Assembly (NCBI RefSeq): GCF_019048265.1
Contig: NZ_CP077311.1
Span: forward strand, 248,001 to 312,000
Source: Aeromonas sp. FDAARGOS 1405
GTDB taxonomy: Bacteria > Pseudomonadota > Gammaproteobacteria > Enterobacterales > Aeromonadaceae
Direction: 5' to 3'
Length of the DNA stretch: 64,000 nt
Shown: positions 39,455 through 49,874 of the stretch, in pieces
Layout of the letters: each line of letters starts with the position of its first letter
Numbering within the stretch: the first letter of the stretch is position 1
The notes under the pieces: generated by a model
Told to the model about the DNA's origin: nothing
What the model saw: only the letters and a program-made list of their open reading frames with translations
Databases searched by the model: none
Translations under genes and position numbers: made by a program

Positions 39455-39937
39455 ATGCCGTCATTCGATATTGTCTCTGAAGTCAAAATGAACGAGGTGT
39501 TGAACGCTGTCGACAACGCCAATCGTGAACTGGCCACCCGTTTCGATTTTCGTGGGGTAGAAGCCAGCTTCGAGTTGAACAAGGAAGAGGTAAAACTGGA
39601 AGCCGATGCCGATTTCCAGCTCAAGCAGATGGTCGAAATCCTGCGCGGCGCCCTGCTCAAGCGCAACATCGAAAACAGCTCCATGGAAGTGGGTGACTCG
39701 GTTCACTCCGGCAAGCGTTTCCACCTGACCGTCAAATTCAAGCAGGGGATCGAGAAAGAGATCGCCAAGAAGCTGGTCAAGCTGATCAAGGACTCCAAAA
39801 TCAAGGTACAGGTCGCCATCCAGGGTGATGAAGTACGTGTCACCGGCAAGAAGCGTGACGATCTGCAAGAGACCATGGCACTGGTCCGTGGCGCCGAACT
39901 GGGTCAACCGATGCAGTTCCAGAACTTCCGCGACTGA
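39455..39937 (+). CDS. yajQ: YajQ family nucleotide-binding protein
   Basis: A 160-residue UPF0234 protein with two ferredoxin-like domains, beginning [20 protein letters not shown] and containing [14 protein letters not shown] and [15 protein letters not shown]. Homologues bind nucleotides, cyclic di-GMP in Xanthomonas, and have been linked to transcription control. GAGGAG lies upstream of the ATG. It is divergent from panE and ends at a bidirectional terminator. Confidence 0.95.
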   Translation: MPSFDIVSEVKMNEVLNAVDNANRELATRFDFRGVEASFELNKEEVKLEADADFQLKQMVEILRGALLKRNIENSSMEVGDSVHSGKRFHLTVKFKQGIEKEIAKKLVKLIKDSKIKVQVAIQGDEVRVTGKKRDDLQETMALVRGAELGQPMQFQNFRD

Positions 39938-39999
39938 TTTATCCACTCAGCCGTGGTGCACTTGATGACTCGCGCCACGCTATCTAAATCGCGGCCATA

Positions 40000-40030
40000 A
40001 AAAAACCGGAGCAAATGCTCCGGTTTTTTG
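40000..40030. terminator. Bidirectional terminator between yajQ and ompK
   Basis: ACCGGAGCA (40005-40013) and TGCTCCGGT (40016-40024) form a nine-base stem flanked by an A-run and a T-run, serving both converging genes. Confidence 0.88.
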
Positions 40031-40044
40031 TTCCCCAAGTTTTA

Positions 40045-40887
40045 TTAGAACTTGTAGGTAACAGAGAAGTAGTGGCTGAAGCCGGTGCTCTTCCAAGGAG
40101 TACCATCGTATGCAGTGGAACCATCTTTGGTACCATAAGCATCCATAAAGTACTTCAGACCGTAACCAACGGCATAACGATCGGAATGCCAGTAGATACC
40201 GTGGAAAGTAGCCAGGTTGTCGCTGGTACGGTCAGCACGGTCATGGGTATCCAGACCGAACTGATAATCCAGATAGCCTTGGTAGGAGACAAAGCTGCCA
40301 TTGCCGAAGGTGTAGAAGGGCTTGAACCAGTTCATGGAGAACTGATAACCGTTCCAGTCGCCTTCTTCTTCAGTAAAGAACTGGTTCTCAGTGGAATGAC
40401 GGGCATACAGGTTCATACCGACCTTGCCAAACCAAGGAACCATCACATCGGCGCCCAGACCAATTTGATTTTCCATCTGCTTGTCGCCGACGTTGTTCAG
40501 GTTGGCAATGTAGAGCTCTTGCACAGGACCAAAGGAGAGATCTTTACCGGTCAGAGCATCCAGAGACATGCGTGGGGCAAACTTCATGAACAGGTTCTGA
40601 CCATGGTGTTTGTTGCTGTGGCGGGAGTCGAAAATATCGAATACGTCGACATAGCCGTACAGATCAAACAGGCCGGAGCGACCACCGAATTCCATTTCAA
40701 AATAGGTATCGTTGTAGTCCTCTTCACCGGTGGTGAAAGGGCGCTGGTCGATGGTGTGCATTACGTTGAACTGCATCCACTTGTAGTCATTCTTGTGGAT
40801 ATCACCGCTGTAGTCAGCAGCGAAGGCCGGGGTAGCGGCAGCAGCCAGCAGACCGGCAGCGATCAGAGTCTTGGTAAATTTGGCCAT
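40045..40887 (-). CDS. ompK: Outer-membrane protein of the Tsx/OmpK family
   Basis: A 280-residue outer-membrane beta-barrel of the nucleoside-channel family (Tsx/OmpK). The signal peptide ends at TPAFA before ADYSGDIHKNDYKWMQF, the family start. It includes YFEMEFGGRSGLFDLYGYVD and ends SVTYKF with the terminal Phe expected for barrel assembly. I chose the ATG at 40887. In-frame codons upstream to 40935 give an atypical leader. Its role is probably nucleoside or small-solute diffusion. A strong CRP site lies upstream. Confidence 0.9.
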   Translation of the reverse strand: MAKFTKTLIAAGLLAAAATPAFAADYSGDIHKNDYKWMQFNVMHTIDQRPFTTGEEDYNDTYFEMEFGGRSGLFDLYGYVDVFDIFDSRHSNKHHGQNLFMKFAPRMSLDALTGKDLSFGPVQELYIANLNNVGDKQMENQIGLGADVMVPWFGKVGMNLYARHSTENQFFTEEEGDWNGYQFSMNWFKPFYTFGNGSFVSYQGYLDYQFGLDTHDRADRTSDNLATFHGIYWHSDRYAVGYGLKYFMDAYGTKDGSTAYDGTPWKSTGFSHYFSVTYKF

Positions 40888-41005
40888 TTTATTGGTCTCT
40901 TGTGCGTTAGTTGAGGTTTTCCGTAGCCTGCCCACAAGGAGCGAGAGGAATTCTAATCAAATAAAATTGGGGGTGAAACAACTTCTCGGGAACTTTATCC
41001 GGAAG

Positions 41006-41021
41006 TGTGAATCTAATCACC
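41006..41021 (-). promoter_or_regulatory. CRP site upstream of ompK
   Basis: TGTGAATCTAATCACC matches TGTGA-N6-TCACA at nine of ten positions. It is centred about 126 bases upstream of the ompK ATG and about 70 bases upstream of a start predicted from a TAGAAT -10 (complement of 40950-40955). tsx in E. coli is also CRP-controlled. Confidence 0.6.
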
Positions 41022-41043
41022 CCCGATTCTACGCAAACGCTTG

Positions 41044-42417
41044 CTATTTGTCAGCCGTTGAGAGCAACTCACTCCCTTTTCTGGCGACAAGCACAATCAA
41101 CAACAACACGGGCAAGCCCAATAAACTGGTTCCGACAAAGAAGGCACTGTAGCCAATCTGCTCCACAACCTGTCCGGAAAAACCGGCCAGCAACTTGGGT
41201 AGCAACAACATTACCGAGCTGAACAGGGCGTACTGAGTGGCCGAAAATGCCACATTGGTCAGGCTGGAGAGATAGGTCACGAAGGCCGCGGTCGCGATAC
41301 CGGCACTGAGGTTGTCGAGGGAAATGATCAGGGTCAGCAGCTCCAGGTTGTGACCAACCTGATTGAGCAGGGCAAACAGCAGGTTGGTGCTGGCAGTGAG
41401 CAGCGCCCCCAAGAACAGGATGCGCAGCGTGCCGAAGCGCATCACCAGCACGCCCCCCAGCGCAGCCCCCACCAGCGTCATGATGACGCCAAACACCTTG
41501 GTAATGGTGGCAACCTCAGTTTTGCTGAACTGCATATCCACATAGAAGCTGTTGGACATCACCCCCATCACCACATCGGCAACCCGATAACAGGCGATAA
41601 GCGCCAGGATCAGCATTGCCGAGTGACCATAACGACGGAAGAAGTCGGCAAAGGGGCTCCAGACCGCCTCATAACCCCAGGCTCCGGCACTGGCCAGCGG
41701 TGCAGGCCAGCCACGGGCCAACAACAGCGCCTTGCGCTCCCCCTGCTGCTGGCTCTGTCCCGCCAGATCGATCTCCGGTTCGTGACACAAGAGGGTTGTA
41801 ATCACCCCGAGTGACATCAGCGCAGCCATCAGCAGATAGGTCACCTGCCAGCCGTGATAGTCATACCCGCTGTTGCTGCCAAACCAGGCCGCCAGCGCCA
41901 ATGCGCCGGCACCGGCAATGATCATCGCCAGTCGGTAGCCGGTCATGTAAGAAGCAGCCATCGCCGCCTGCAGCCGCTCGGGGGCAGATTCGATGCGATA
42001 GGCGTCGATGACGATATCCTGAGTCGCCGAGGCAAAGGCCACCAACAGGGCAAACATCGCTAGCTGGGCCAGCTCGGTCTTGGGATCGCAGAACGCCATG
42101 CCGACCAGCGCGGCGGCAATCAGCAGCTGGGAGAAGAACATCCAGCTGCGGCGACGCCCCAGCAGCGTGGAGAGCAACGGCAGCGGCATGCGATCCACCA
42201 GCGGTGACCACAGCCATTTAAAGCCATAGGCGAGCGCCACCCAGCTCATATAGCCGATATCGGTCAGGCTGACATCGGCCTCGCGCAACCAGAATGAGAG
42301 GGTACCGAACACCAGCAGCAGCGGCAGACCCGATGAAAAACCCATGGCAAAGAGAATAAACACCCGAAATTCGAGATAAACGGCGAGGGACTCTCTCCAG
42401 CTTGGTTTGCGGATCAT
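41044..42417 (-). CDS. ampG: Muropeptide permease AmpG
   Basis: AmpG is a major-facilitator inner-membrane permease that imports GlcNAc-anhydromuropeptides during cell-wall recycling, the signal for inducible beta-lactamase expression. The 457-residue product has twelve or more membrane segments, the FSSGLPLLLVFGTLSFWL segment of TM1, LWSPLVDR, and the conserved ATQDIVIDAYR. I chose the ATG at 42417. A TTG two codons upstream is also in frame. It is followed on the same strand by ompK after a CRP-bearing gap and lies downstream of the cyclophilin and yajG genes. Confidence 0.93.
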   Translation of the reverse strand: MIRKPSWRESLAVYLEFRVFILFAMGFSSGLPLLLVFGTLSFWLREADVSLTDIGYMSWVALAYGFKWLWSPLVDRMPLPLLSTLLGRRRSWMFFSQLLIAAALVGMAFCDPKTELAQLAMFALLVAFASATQDIVIDAYRIESAPERLQAAMAASYMTGYRLAMIIAGAGALALAAWFGSNSGYDYHGWQVTYLLMAALMSLGVITTLLCHEPEIDLAGQSQQQGERKALLLARGWPAPLASAGAWGYEAVWSPFADFFRRYGHSAMLILALIACYRVADVVMGVMSNSFYVDMQFSKTEVATITKVFGVIMTLVGAALGGVLVMRFGTLRILFLGALLTASTNLLFALLNQVGHNLELLTLIISLDNLSAGIATAAFVTYLSSLTNVAFSATQYALFSSVMLLLPKLLAGFSGQVVEQIGYSAFFVGTSLLGLPVLLLIVLVARKGSELLSTADK

Positions 42418-42596
42418 GTTCAACTACCTGACGACTTTGGAAAAGTGCGTCATTTTGGCAGGTTGATGGCAGATAGCCAAGGTGAGCAAAAAGATAGGCA
42501 AAAGAAGCCCGGATAGAGAAAAGGCTCATCCCGAACAGGATGAGCCTTGTATCGTGGCCTGACGAGGGCGAGGTGACGAACCTCGTCCGGCGAGGA

Positions 42597-43187
42597 TTAC
42601 TTGCCCGCTTTCTTGTCGACTTTCTTGTCTGCTGGAGTTTCTGCCAACAAGACCACCTTCTTCAGAATGATGGGACTGGTCGGCACATCGTTGGCGCGCA
42701 GAATGGGGCTGTAACCGGTCTGTACCTGAGCCAGCTTGTCCAGCACCTCCATCCCCTGCACCACCTGACCGAACACGGTATAACCCGCAGAGCCACCGGC
42801 GTTGAGGTTATTGTTGTCGACCAGATTGAAGTAGAACTGGCGAGTAGCGCTGTCGACCGCCTGGGTGCGAGCCATAGCGATGGAGCCACGCTTGTTGGGC
42901 AGACCGCCGCGCGACTCGTTGACCACAGGCTCATAAGTCGGCAGTTGCTGGAACTGCTGGTTGTAGCCCCCACCCTGCACCACGAAATCCTGGATCACCC
43001 GGTGGAAGATGCTGCCGTCATAGCTGCCATCAGCCACGTAACGCAGGAAGTTTTTCACCGTCTGGGGCGCCTGCTTGGACGCCAGCTCCACCACGATATT
43101 GCCGTGGTTGGTCTCCATTCTGACTTTCGGGCCCGCGAACGCCAGCGGGGCGATCAGCATGGCCAGCAACCAGAGTTTTTTCATCAT
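42597..43187 (-). CDS. Periplasmic cyclophilin-type peptidyl-prolyl isomerase
   Basis: A 196-residue PPIase with a signal peptide (MMKKLWLLAMLIAPLAFA). The cyclophilin core includes VKNFLRYVADGSYDGSIFHR, FVVQGGGY (with the catalytic-site Arg and Gln) and GSIAMARTQAVDSATRQFY. A Lys-rich tail of about 12 residues ends the protein. It resembles PpiA but the E. coli paralogue PpiB has no signal peptide. It shares its start base with the yajG stop and is therefore translationally coupled. Confidence 0.92.
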   Translation of the reverse strand: MMKKLWLLAMLIAPLAFAGPKVRMETNHGNIVVELASKQAPQTVKNFLRYVADGSYDGSIFHRVIQDFVVQGGGYNQQFQQLPTYEPVVNESRGGLPNKRGSIAMARTQAVDSATRQFYFNLVDNNNLNAGGSAGYTVFGQVVQGMEVLDKLAQVQTGYSPILRANDVPTSPIILKKVVLLAETPADKKVDKKAGK

Positions 43188-43774
43188 CAGACCCCTGCAC
43201 CGTTCGGTTGACCTTTCAGGTAACCGCGCAGCGCATCATCCGCCATGATCTGCTGCAGCACGCTACCCAGTTGCAGGTTCAGTGTAGACTCCAGGTCGGC
43301 CATGCTTGGCTCGCTCGGGCTCTCCTTGCTGGAGGACATGTTGAACTGCTTGGTCAGACGGTTGCCCTGGAAATCGGCGATCACCTGCAGGCTGACGCGG
43401 GATTTGGTGACATAGGTAAAGGTCTTCTCTTCCACATTGACTGCGGCGTTGGAGATCACCAGCGTCAGGTTGGTGGTGCCACTGTTACCCACTTCCAGAC
43501 CCTGGCTGCGCAGCCCTTCGGCCAGCCGTTCGGCCATCAGCAGATTGAGCGGGCGCTCGCTGTTGACCAGCACCGGCGCTTTCTCCTTGTGTTTGATGGA
43601 GAAGACATAGGCAGCCTCACGCTTGTCTACCCCTTCCATGGTGATGCGATTGCCAGAGTAATATTGCTGGTTGGCGGGGATCACCTGCGGATTGAGCAGC
43701 GCCGTCTCCGGCCAATGAGTGGCACACCCGCCCAGCATCAGGGCGGCCAGCAGCAAGAGTGACTTTTTCATCAT
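43187..43774 (-). CDS. yajG: YajG family lipoprotein
   Basis: A 195-residue lipoprotein. The signal sequence ends in the lipobox LGGC (Cys17), followed by ATHWPETALLNPQVIP. The body fits YajG, which is a predicted outer-membrane-facing lipoprotein of unknown function, and the position upstream of a PPIase and ampG recalls E. coli yajG-ampG. It overlaps the next gene by one base and follows rlmG by 14 bases. Confidence 0.88.
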   Translation of the reverse strand: MMKKSLLLLAALMLGGCATHWPETALLNPQVIPANQQYYSGNRITMEGVDKREAAYVFSIKHKEKAPVLVNSERPLNLLMAERLAEGLRSQGLEVGNSGTTNLTLVISNAAVNVEEKTFTYVTKSRVSLQVIADFQGNRLTKQFNMSSSKESPSEPSMADLESTLNLQLGSVLQQIMADDALRGYLKGQPNGAGV

Positions 43775-43788
43775 GGTTTCCTTTGGCT

Positions 43789-44922
43789 TTAGCGTTTGAT
43801 GGCTTTCAAAATAACGAATTTGCTGTTCGACGCAACGACTTGTGCGTTGGCAAACAAGCGCTTGAGTTTGTTGTGATAGTCCAGATGACGGTTGCCTACT
43901 ATCCAGAGTTCCCCTCCGCGAGGCAACACCCGGTGCGCATCACTGAACATCTGCCAGGCGATATGATCGGTGATCGCCTGCAACTGATGGAAGGGGGGAT
44001 TGCAGAGGATCCGATCCGCCGAACCGACCGCCACCCCGTCGAGACAGTTGTTGACCATAAAGCGGGCTCGCGGCAGAGCATCAGGCAGATTGTGCTCGAC
44101 GTTGAGCTGTGCCGAGGCAACCGCCATATAGGATTCATCGATAAAGGTCACCTCCACCTCGCTGTCTTTGGCGAGCAGCGACAGACCCAGCACCCCATTG
44201 CCACAGCCCAGATCGATCACCTTGCGGGCACTGTGGATGGGCAGATTGTCCAGCATAAAGCGGGCACCAATATCGAGACTGGTGCGCGAGAAGACATTGG
44301 CATGGTTGTGGATGAGCATGCCACTCCCCTCCAGCGGCCACACGGTCGGGAAGGGGTTGGCCAGCTCGGGTTGCCCGGCCTGCGGCTCGCAGTGAATGAG
44401 GCGCGCCTTCTTCCAGGCCAGCGAGGTACGGGTAGGCCCCAGATACTTCTCGAACAACTTGAGGGTGGAGGTATGAATATCCTTCGCCTTGCCGGCAGCG
44501 ATAACGCGGGTTGCCGGTGTCACCACCTCCCGCAGCGCCAGCAGTTGCTGCTCCAGCAGTGCCTGATATTTGGAGACCTTGATCACCACCAGCGCAGGAG
44601 CATCGGGCAGCGGCGCCAGCGCATCCTGCAAGCGGATACCACCCGCATCCAGTCCGTTTTCGGCCAGATTGGCCAGGGTCGCCCGCTCACTGATGTAGGA
44701 GTCGGTGACGCAGCAGGGGGAGTGCGGATGCAGATAGGCGGCCAGCGCGCCAAAACCGTCATTCATGATGATGACGGGGCCCGCCTGCTCGAGGGGGGAC
44801 TCCGCCAGAGTGTTGATCAGATATTCGTCAGCTGCATCCCAGGCTTGCAGGGTCTCCTGACTCTGGCGTGGGTAGCGGTAGAGCGTGAGTCGGCAATGGG
44901 GAGTGTCGAGAAGGGTTTGCAT
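43789..44922 (-). CDS. rlmG: 23S rRNA (guanine 1835-N2)-methyltransferase
   Basis: RlmG methylates G1835 of 23S rRNA with SAM. The 377-residue product has the duplicated methyltransferase architecture of RlmG/RsmC, with a degenerate N-terminal domain and a functional C-terminal domain carrying VIDLGCGNGVLGLSLL and the NPPF catalytic motif (CNPPFHQL). The length equals E. coli RlmG (378). It is divergent from bolA, with 203 bases between them. Confidence 0.94.
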   Translation of the reverse strand: MQTLLDTPHCRLTLYRYPRQSQETLQAWDAADEYLINTLAESPLEQAGPVIIMNDGFGALAAYLHPHSPCCVTDSYISERATLANLAENGLDAGGIRLQDALAPLPDAPALVVIKVSKYQALLEQQLLALREVVTPATRVIAAGKAKDIHTSTLKLFEKYLGPTRTSLAWKKARLIHCEPQAGQPELANPFPTVWPLEGSGMLIHNHANVFSRTSLDIGARFMLDNLPIHSARKVIDLGCGNGVLGLSLLAKDSEVEVTFIDESYMAVASAQLNVEHNLPDALPRARFMVNNCLDGVAVGSADRILCNPPFHQLQAITDHIAWQMFSDAHRVLPRGGELWIVGNRHLDYHNKLKRLFANAQVVASNSKFVILKAIKR

Positions 44923-45125
44923 AAGAAGAGTCCAACCTCGGCTTCATTCATGGATACAGGCGCCAGGTGCGACGCAAAGTGGCGCTATTCTAGCGAGGAG
45001 CAGGAATTTCACCAGTTCGGAGCGTGCCAATGAACGGATAGCAGGTGATTTTCCTTTTGCGGGGGCTTATTCCACACCCAGACAGCCGATAGAATGGTCC
45101 GACATTCACTCTGGAAGCTGATCCT

Positions 45126-45440
45126 ATGACTATCCAACAACTGATTGAAGCCAAGCTGACGGCAGCCCTCTCCCCCACTCTGCTGGAAGTGATCAATGAG
45201 AGCCATATGCATCGCGTGGAACCGGGCTCAGAGAGCCACTTCAAGGTGGTGATCGTCAGCGAACAGTTTGCGAGTCAGCGCCTTCTCTCTCGCCATCGTC
45301 AGGTCAACGCCATCCTGGCCGATGAGCTGGCCGGCGCTGTCCATGCACTTGCACTGCATACCTACACGGCAAGCGAGTGGCAGGAGAAGGGTAAGGCACC
45401 ACGCACACCAGCTTGTGTAGGCAACCCCTCGCACTCCTGA
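45126..45440 (+). CDS. bolA: BolA family protein
   Basis: BolA is a small class-II KH-fold protein acting in cell-shape control, biofilm and, with monothiol glutaredoxins, iron-sulfur metabolism. The 104-residue product has the typical [20 protein letters not shown] start, [11 protein letters not shown] with its ligand histidines (HMHRV region), and [12 protein letters not shown]. It is divergent from rlmG. An imperfect hairpin (45451-45487) follows, without a T-run. Confidence 0.92.
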   Translation: MTIQQLIEAKLTAALSPTLLEVINESHMHRVEPGSESHFKVVIVSEQFASQRLLSRHRQVNAILADELAGAVHALALHTYTASEWQEKGKAPRTPACVGNPSHS

Positions 45441-45891
45441 TCGGCTGGCTGTCACCCATTGCGCTGCCCCACCGCCCTATGGGTGACAAACACACAAAAA
45501 TTAAACAAAAAGCCGCCAGCCTGCTGATCCTGACAACCATAAATAGGTATTTAATTCAGTTTTCCCTAGAAGCTGAGTCACAGCCTTACACAAACATACC
45601 CACATTGGGGTATTAAAATAAAAAAACCTTTAAAACCACAGCTTACAAGGAATTCAGGGGTTATTCATTGCAGGTTAATTTTGTGATGACGCAGGGATTT
45701 TGCCTATTTGGCATGGCAGAAAATGGGCCTTAAGTGGTAGACTCAAGCGCTTTTGAGTGACCTCGCATGTTGAATAATTGTTGAGCCTGACCACCCGGCG
45801 CAGCCACAACAGCGACTCATTCAACCACCCGTCGTGATGTATTTCTCGGCGCTAACCAACCTCTCTTCCCGTAACGGTAGTGCAATTAAGT
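45441..45891 (+). promoter_or_regulatory. Gene-free 451-base region upstream of nqrA
   Basis: No gene is evident. The 3' hairpin of bolA (GTCACCCAT 45451-45459, ATGGGTGAC 45479-45487) lies at its start. The centre is AT-rich and contains a TGAGTCA palindrome and an inverted repeat TACCC/GGGTA near 45598-45613. The nqr promoter must be here, but no -35/-10 pair stands out. The ribosome site of nqrA is poor. Confidence 0.35.
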
Positions 45892-47235
45892 ATGATTACA
45901 ATCAAAAGAGGACTGGACATCCCCGTGCTGGGTGCGCCAGAGCAAGTAATCTACGATGGCCCCGCCATCACCCGTGTTGCTACACTGGGCGAGGAGTTCG
46001 TGGGGATGCGACCTACTATGTTCGTCAAAGTAGGTGATCGCGTCATCAAAGGTCAGGAGCTCTTCGAAGACAAGAAGAATCCCGGCGTTAAATTCACGGC
46101 CCCCGCCACCGGCGTAGTTTCAGAGATCAACCGTGGAGCCAAACGTGTGCTCCAGTCTGTGGTCATCGACCTCGACGGCTCCGATGAGCAGGTGACCTTC
46201 GAGCATTTTGCCTCTTCCGAGCTGGCCAAGCTCGAGCGCAGCAAGGTGCAAGAGATCCTGGTTGCATCAGGCCAGTGGATCGCACTGCGCACTCGCCCGT
46301 TCAGCAAAGTCCCTGCGGTAGGCTCAGCCCCGCGCGCCATCTTCGTGACCGCGATGGACACCAACCCGCTGGCCGCCAACGCAGAGTTGATCATCAAAGA
46401 GCAGTCTCAGGCGTTTCTAGACGGTCTGGCCGTGCTGACTCGTCTGACCGACGGCACCGTCTATGTCTGTAAAGGCGAAGGCAGCCTGCCCCACTCTCCT
46501 CTGGCTCAGGTCAAAGAAGAGATCTTCGTCGGTCCGCATCCTGCCGGTCTGCCTGGTACCCATATCCACTTCCTGGATCCGGTCAGCAGCACCAAGGTGC
46601 AGTGGCACATCAACTATCAGGATGTGATCGCGTTCGGCAAGCTGTTCACCACCGGCCAGATCTATACCGACAAGGTGATCGCCCTGGCTGGCCCGAACGT
46701 GCTCAAACCGCGTCTGCTGCGTACCCGTCTGGGTGCCTGCATCAGCCAGCTCACCAACAATGAGCTGCGTGCCGATGAAAACCGCGTCATCTCCGGTTCC
46801 CTGCTGAGCGGCGCCAAGGCTGATGGTGTTCACGACTATCTGGGTCGTTACCACAATCAGGTCTGTGCACTGGGCGAGGGTCGTGAGAAAGAGTTCCTGG
46901 GCTGGATCAACCCCAGCGCCAACAAGTTCTCCATCACCCGCACCACCCTCTCTCACCTGATGAAGGGTCGCCTTATCAACTTCACCACCACTACCAACGG
47001 TAGTGACCGTTCCATGGTGCCTATCGGCAACTATGAACGGGTGATGCCACTCGACATCCTGCCTACCCTGCTGCTGCGGGATATGGTCTCCGGCGATACC
47101 GACGGTGCGCAAGCACTGGGTTGCCTGGAGCTGGATGAGGAAGATTTGGCCCTCTGTACTTTCGTTTGCCCCGGCAAGACCGAGTACGGCCCTATCTTGC
47201 GTGAGTGCCTGACCAAGATTGAACTGGAAGGTTAA
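45892..47235 (+). CDS. nqrA: Na+-translocating NADH:quinone reductase subunit A
   Basis: NqrA is the peripheral cytoplasmic subunit of the Na+-NQR, a respiratory sodium pump. It takes part in quinone binding. The 447-residue product matches the V. cholerae length (446) and begins [14 protein letters not shown]. It is the first gene of nqrABCDEF-apbE-nqrM with short gaps throughout, so the cluster should be one transcript. I chose the ATG at 45892 over an in-frame TTG/ATG-like start at 45880. Confidence 0.97.
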   Translation: MITIKRGLDIPVLGAPEQVIYDGPAITRVATLGEEFVGMRPTMFVKVGDRVIKGQELFEDKKNPGVKFTAPATGVVSEINRGAKRVLQSVVIDLDGSDEQVTFEHFASSELAKLERSKVQEILVASGQWIALRTRPFSKVPAVGSAPRAIFVTAMDTNPLAANAELIIKEQSQAFLDGLAVLTRLTDGTVYVCKGEGSLPHSPLAQVKEEIFVGPHPAGLPGTHIHFLDPVSSTKVQWHINYQDVIAFGKLFTTGQIYTDKVIALAGPNVLKPRLLRTRLGACISQLTNNELRADENRVISGSLLSGAKADGVHDYLGRYHNQVCALGEGREKEFLGWINPSANKFSITRTTLSHLMKGRLINFTTTTNGSDRSMVPIGNYERVMPLDILPTLLLRDMVSGDTDGAQALGCLELDEEDLALCTFVCPGKTEYGPILRECLTKIELEG

Positions 47236-47238
47236 GCG

Positions 47239-48468
47239 ATGAGTTTCAAGCAACTTCTTGAAAATATGGAACATCACTTCGAACCGGGTGGAAAGTACGC
47301 CAAGTACTACGCCCTGTTCGAAGCGGCGTATACCCTGTTCTATACCCCGGGTACCGTTACCCGCAATGCCGCCCACGTCCGTGATGCGCTCGATCTGAAG
47401 CGCATGATGATCATGGTGTGGCTGGCCGTGTTCCCGGCCATGTTCTGGGGCATGTACAACGTTGGCAACCAGGCCATCGCCGCCATTGCCCACATGGGCT
47501 CGGCAGCCGGTGCCAGCAGCTGGCAATATGCCCTGGCCACCATGCTGGGTGCCTCCCTCGATCCGGCTGTTGCCGGTATCGGCAGCAAGATGCTGATTGG
47601 CGCCACCCACTTCTTCCCGATCTACATCACCGTCTTCTTTGTCGGTGGTTTCTGGGAAGTGCTGTTCGCCATGGTGCGCAAGCACGAGATCAACGAAGGC
47701 TTCTTCGTGACCTCCATCCTGTTTGCCCTGATCGTGCCGCCCGAGCTGCCCTTGTGGCAAGCTGCTCTGGGCATCACCTTCGGTGTGGTAATGGCCAAGG
47801 AAGTGTTCGGTGGTACCGGCAAAAACTTCCTGAACCCTGCGCTGGCTGGTCGTGCGTTCCTGTTCTTCGCCTACCCGGGCCAAATCTCCGGTGACGCAGT
47901 CTGGGTTGCCGTTGATGGCTACTCCGGCGCAACCGCGCTGAGCCAGTGGGCTCAGGGCGGCCAGATGGCGCTGATCAACGGTGCCACCGGTCAGGCTATC
48001 AGCTGGATGGACGCTTTCCTTGGCAACCTGCCGGGTTCCATTGGTGAAGTCTCTACCCTGATGATCCTGCTGGGCGCAGCCATGATCGTCTACATGCGCA
48101 TCGCCTCCTGGCGCATCATCGCCGGCGTGATGGTCGGTATGATCGCCACTTCCCTGCTGTTCAACGTCATCGGTTCCGATACCAACCCCATGTTCAACAT
48201 GCCGTGGCACTGGCATCTGGTACTGGGTGGCTTCGCCTTCGGTATGGCCTTCATGGCGACCGACCCCGTCTCCGCCGCCTTTACCAACAAGGGCAAGTGG
48301 TGGTATGGCGCCCTGATCGGCGTGATGGTCGTGCTGGTTCGCGTGGTCAACCCTGCGTTCCCGGAAGGCATGATGCTGGCCATTCTGTTTGCAAACCTGT
48401 TTGCTCCCCTGTTTGACCATTTCGTCGCTCAGGCAAACATCAAGCGGAGGATTGCTCGTGGCGTTTAA
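47239..48468 (+). CDS. nqrB: Na+-NQR subunit B
   Basis: NqrB is the large membrane subunit with about ten membrane segments, a covalently bound FMN and a riboflavin site, and is the core of the sodium channel. The 409-residue product carries the FMN-attachment motif SGAT ([10 protein letters not shown], Thr232), the position equivalent to Thr236 in V. cholerae. It starts four bases after nqrA. Its last eleven bases overlap the nqrC start. Confidence 0.97.
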   Translation: MSFKQLLENMEHHFEPGGKYAKYYALFEAAYTLFYTPGTVTRNAAHVRDALDLKRMMIMVWLAVFPAMFWGMYNVGNQAIAAIAHMGSAAGASSWQYALATMLGASLDPAVAGIGSKMLIGATHFFPIYITVFFVGGFWEVLFAMVRKHEINEGFFVTSILFALIVPPELPLWQAALGITFGVVMAKEVFGGTGKNFLNPALAGRAFLFFAYPGQISGDAVWVAVDGYSGATALSQWAQGGQMALINGATGQAISWMDAFLGNLPGSIGEVSTLMILLGAAMIVYMRIASWRIIAGVMVGMIATSLLFNVIGSDTNPMFNMPWHWHLVLGGFAFGMAFMATDPVSAAFTNKGKWWYGALIGVMVVLVRVVNPAFPEGMMLAILFANLFAPLFDHFVAQANIKRRIARGV

Positions 48469-49246
48469 TAAAGACTCAACCTTCGGCACCATCAGCGTGG
48501 TCACCGGCCTCTGTCTGGCCTGTTCCATCGTGGTATCCGTTGCTGCCGTTGGCCTGCGTTCTACCCAAGAGGAGAACAAGGCGCTGGATAAACAGAGCAA
48601 TATTCTCTCCGTAGCCGGCGTGGACATCAGCGATGTAGCCAAGCGCGATCTGGCCAAGCTGTATGGCGACAAGATCGAAGCCCGTCTGGTGGATCTCGCC
48701 ACCGGTAACTTTGTTGACGGCGATGCCGACAACTTCGATACCAAACAGGCGGCCAAAGATCCGGCGCAAAACATCCGTCTGGCTGCTGCCGAGGACAAGG
48801 CTGGCCTGCGCCAGATCTCCAAGCTGGTTCCGGTGTTCTTCGCCAAGGATGCCGATGGCAAGATCGACAACATCATCCTGCCCATCTACGGTCAGGGTCT
48901 GTGGTCTACCATGTATGCTTTCGTCGCCGTTGCCGCTGATGGCCAGACTATCAAGGGCATCACCTACTATGACCACGGTGAAACCCCGGGTCTGGGCGGT
49001 GAAATCGAGAATCCGGCCTGGCGCGAGCTGTTTGTTGGCAAGAAGCTGTTCGATCAGGATGGCATGCCGGCGCTGCGCGTCATCAAGGGTCACGCTCCGG
49101 CGGGCTCCGAGCACGAGATCGACGGTCTCTCCGGCGCCACCCTGACCGGTAACGGTGTACAGCATACCTTTGACTTCTGGATGGGTCCAAAGGGCTTCGG
49201 TCCTTTCCTGGCCAAGGTTCGTGCAGGAGAAATCAACAATGGCTGA
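48458..49246 (+). CDS. nqrC: Na+-NQR subunit C
   Basis: NqrC carries the second covalent FMN. The 262-residue product has one N-terminal membrane anchor ([20 protein letters not shown]), a periplasmic domain, and the FMN-linkage motif SGAT (Thr228). The start is GTG at 48458, eleven bases inside nqrB, with GGAGG seven bases upstream. The longer frame to 48389 is embedded in nqrB and lacks resemblance. It overlaps nqrD by eight bases. Confidence 0.96.
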   Translation: MAFNKDSTFGTISVVTGLCLACSIVVSVAAVGLRSTQEENKALDKQSNILSVAGVDISDVAKRDLAKLYGDKIEARLVDLATGNFVDGDADNFDTKQAAKDPAQNIRLAAAEDKAGLRQISKLVPVFFAKDADGKIDNIILPIYGQGLWSTMYAFVAVAADGQTIKGITYYDHGETPGLGGEIENPAWRELFVGKKLFDQDGMPALRVIKGHAPAGSEHEIDGLSGATLTGNGVQHTFDFWMGPKGFGPFLAKVRAGEINNG

Positions 49247-49871
49247 CAAGAGCGAAATGAAAAAGTTGCTGTTGACTCCAGTGCTGGGCAACAACCCCAT
49301 CGCCTTGCAGGTGCTGGGTGTCTGTTCCGCACTGGCGGTTACCAGCCAGATGAAGACAGCGTTTGTAATGACCCTTGCGGTCATGGCGGTCACCGCCTTC
49401 TCAAACCTGTTCATCTCCCTGATCCGCAACCAGATCCCGAACAGCGTGCGGATCATTGCCCAGATGGCGATCATCGCCTCGCTGGTTATCGTGGTTGACC
49501 AGGTGCTCAAGGCGTATGCCTATGACATCTCCAAGCAGCTGTCGGTCTTCGTCGGCCTCATCATCACCAACTGTATCGTGATGGGCCGCGCCGAAGCCTA
49601 TGCCATGAAGAGCGCGCCGCTCCCCTCCTTCCTGGACGGTATCGGTAACGGTTTGGGCTATGGCGCCATTCTGCTGAGTGTCGCGACCGTGCGTGAAGTG
49701 CTGGGCTCCGGCACCTGGTTCGGCATCGAGCTGCTGCCGCTGGTGAACAACGGTGGCTGGTATGTACCCAACGGCCTGCTGCTGCTGCCGCCGAGTGCAT
49801 TCTTCATCATTGGTCTGATCATCTGGGGCGTGCGCACCAAGGATCCCAAGCAGGTGGAGGCGAAGGATTAA
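49239..49871 (+). CDS. nqrD: Na+-NQR subunit D
   Basis: NqrD is a six-helix membrane subunit that with NqrE holds the intramembrane iron-sulfur centre. The 210-residue product has the conserved cysteines (Cys29 in LGVCSALAV and the later [13 protein letters not shown]). The ATG at 49239 (MADKSEMKK) follows GGAGAA, and it overlaps nqrC by eight bases. Confidence 0.97.
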   Translation: MADKSEMKKLLLTPVLGNNPIALQVLGVCSALAVTSQMKTAFVMTLAVMAVTAFSNLFISLIRNQIPNSVRIIAQMAIIASLVIVVDQVLKAYAYDISKQLSVFVGLIITNCIVMGRAEAYAMKSAPLPSFLDGIGNGLGYGAILLSVATVREVLGSGTWFGIELLPLVNNGGWYVPNGLLLLPPSAFFIIGLIIWGVRTKDPKQVEAKD

Positions 49872-49874
49872 GGT

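Noticed and set aside
46417..48885. An 822-residue open frame on the minus strand
   Set aside because: It lies wholly antisense to nqrA, nqrB and nqrC, has a His/Gln-rich composition typical of the complement of GC-rich coding DNA, and matches no family.
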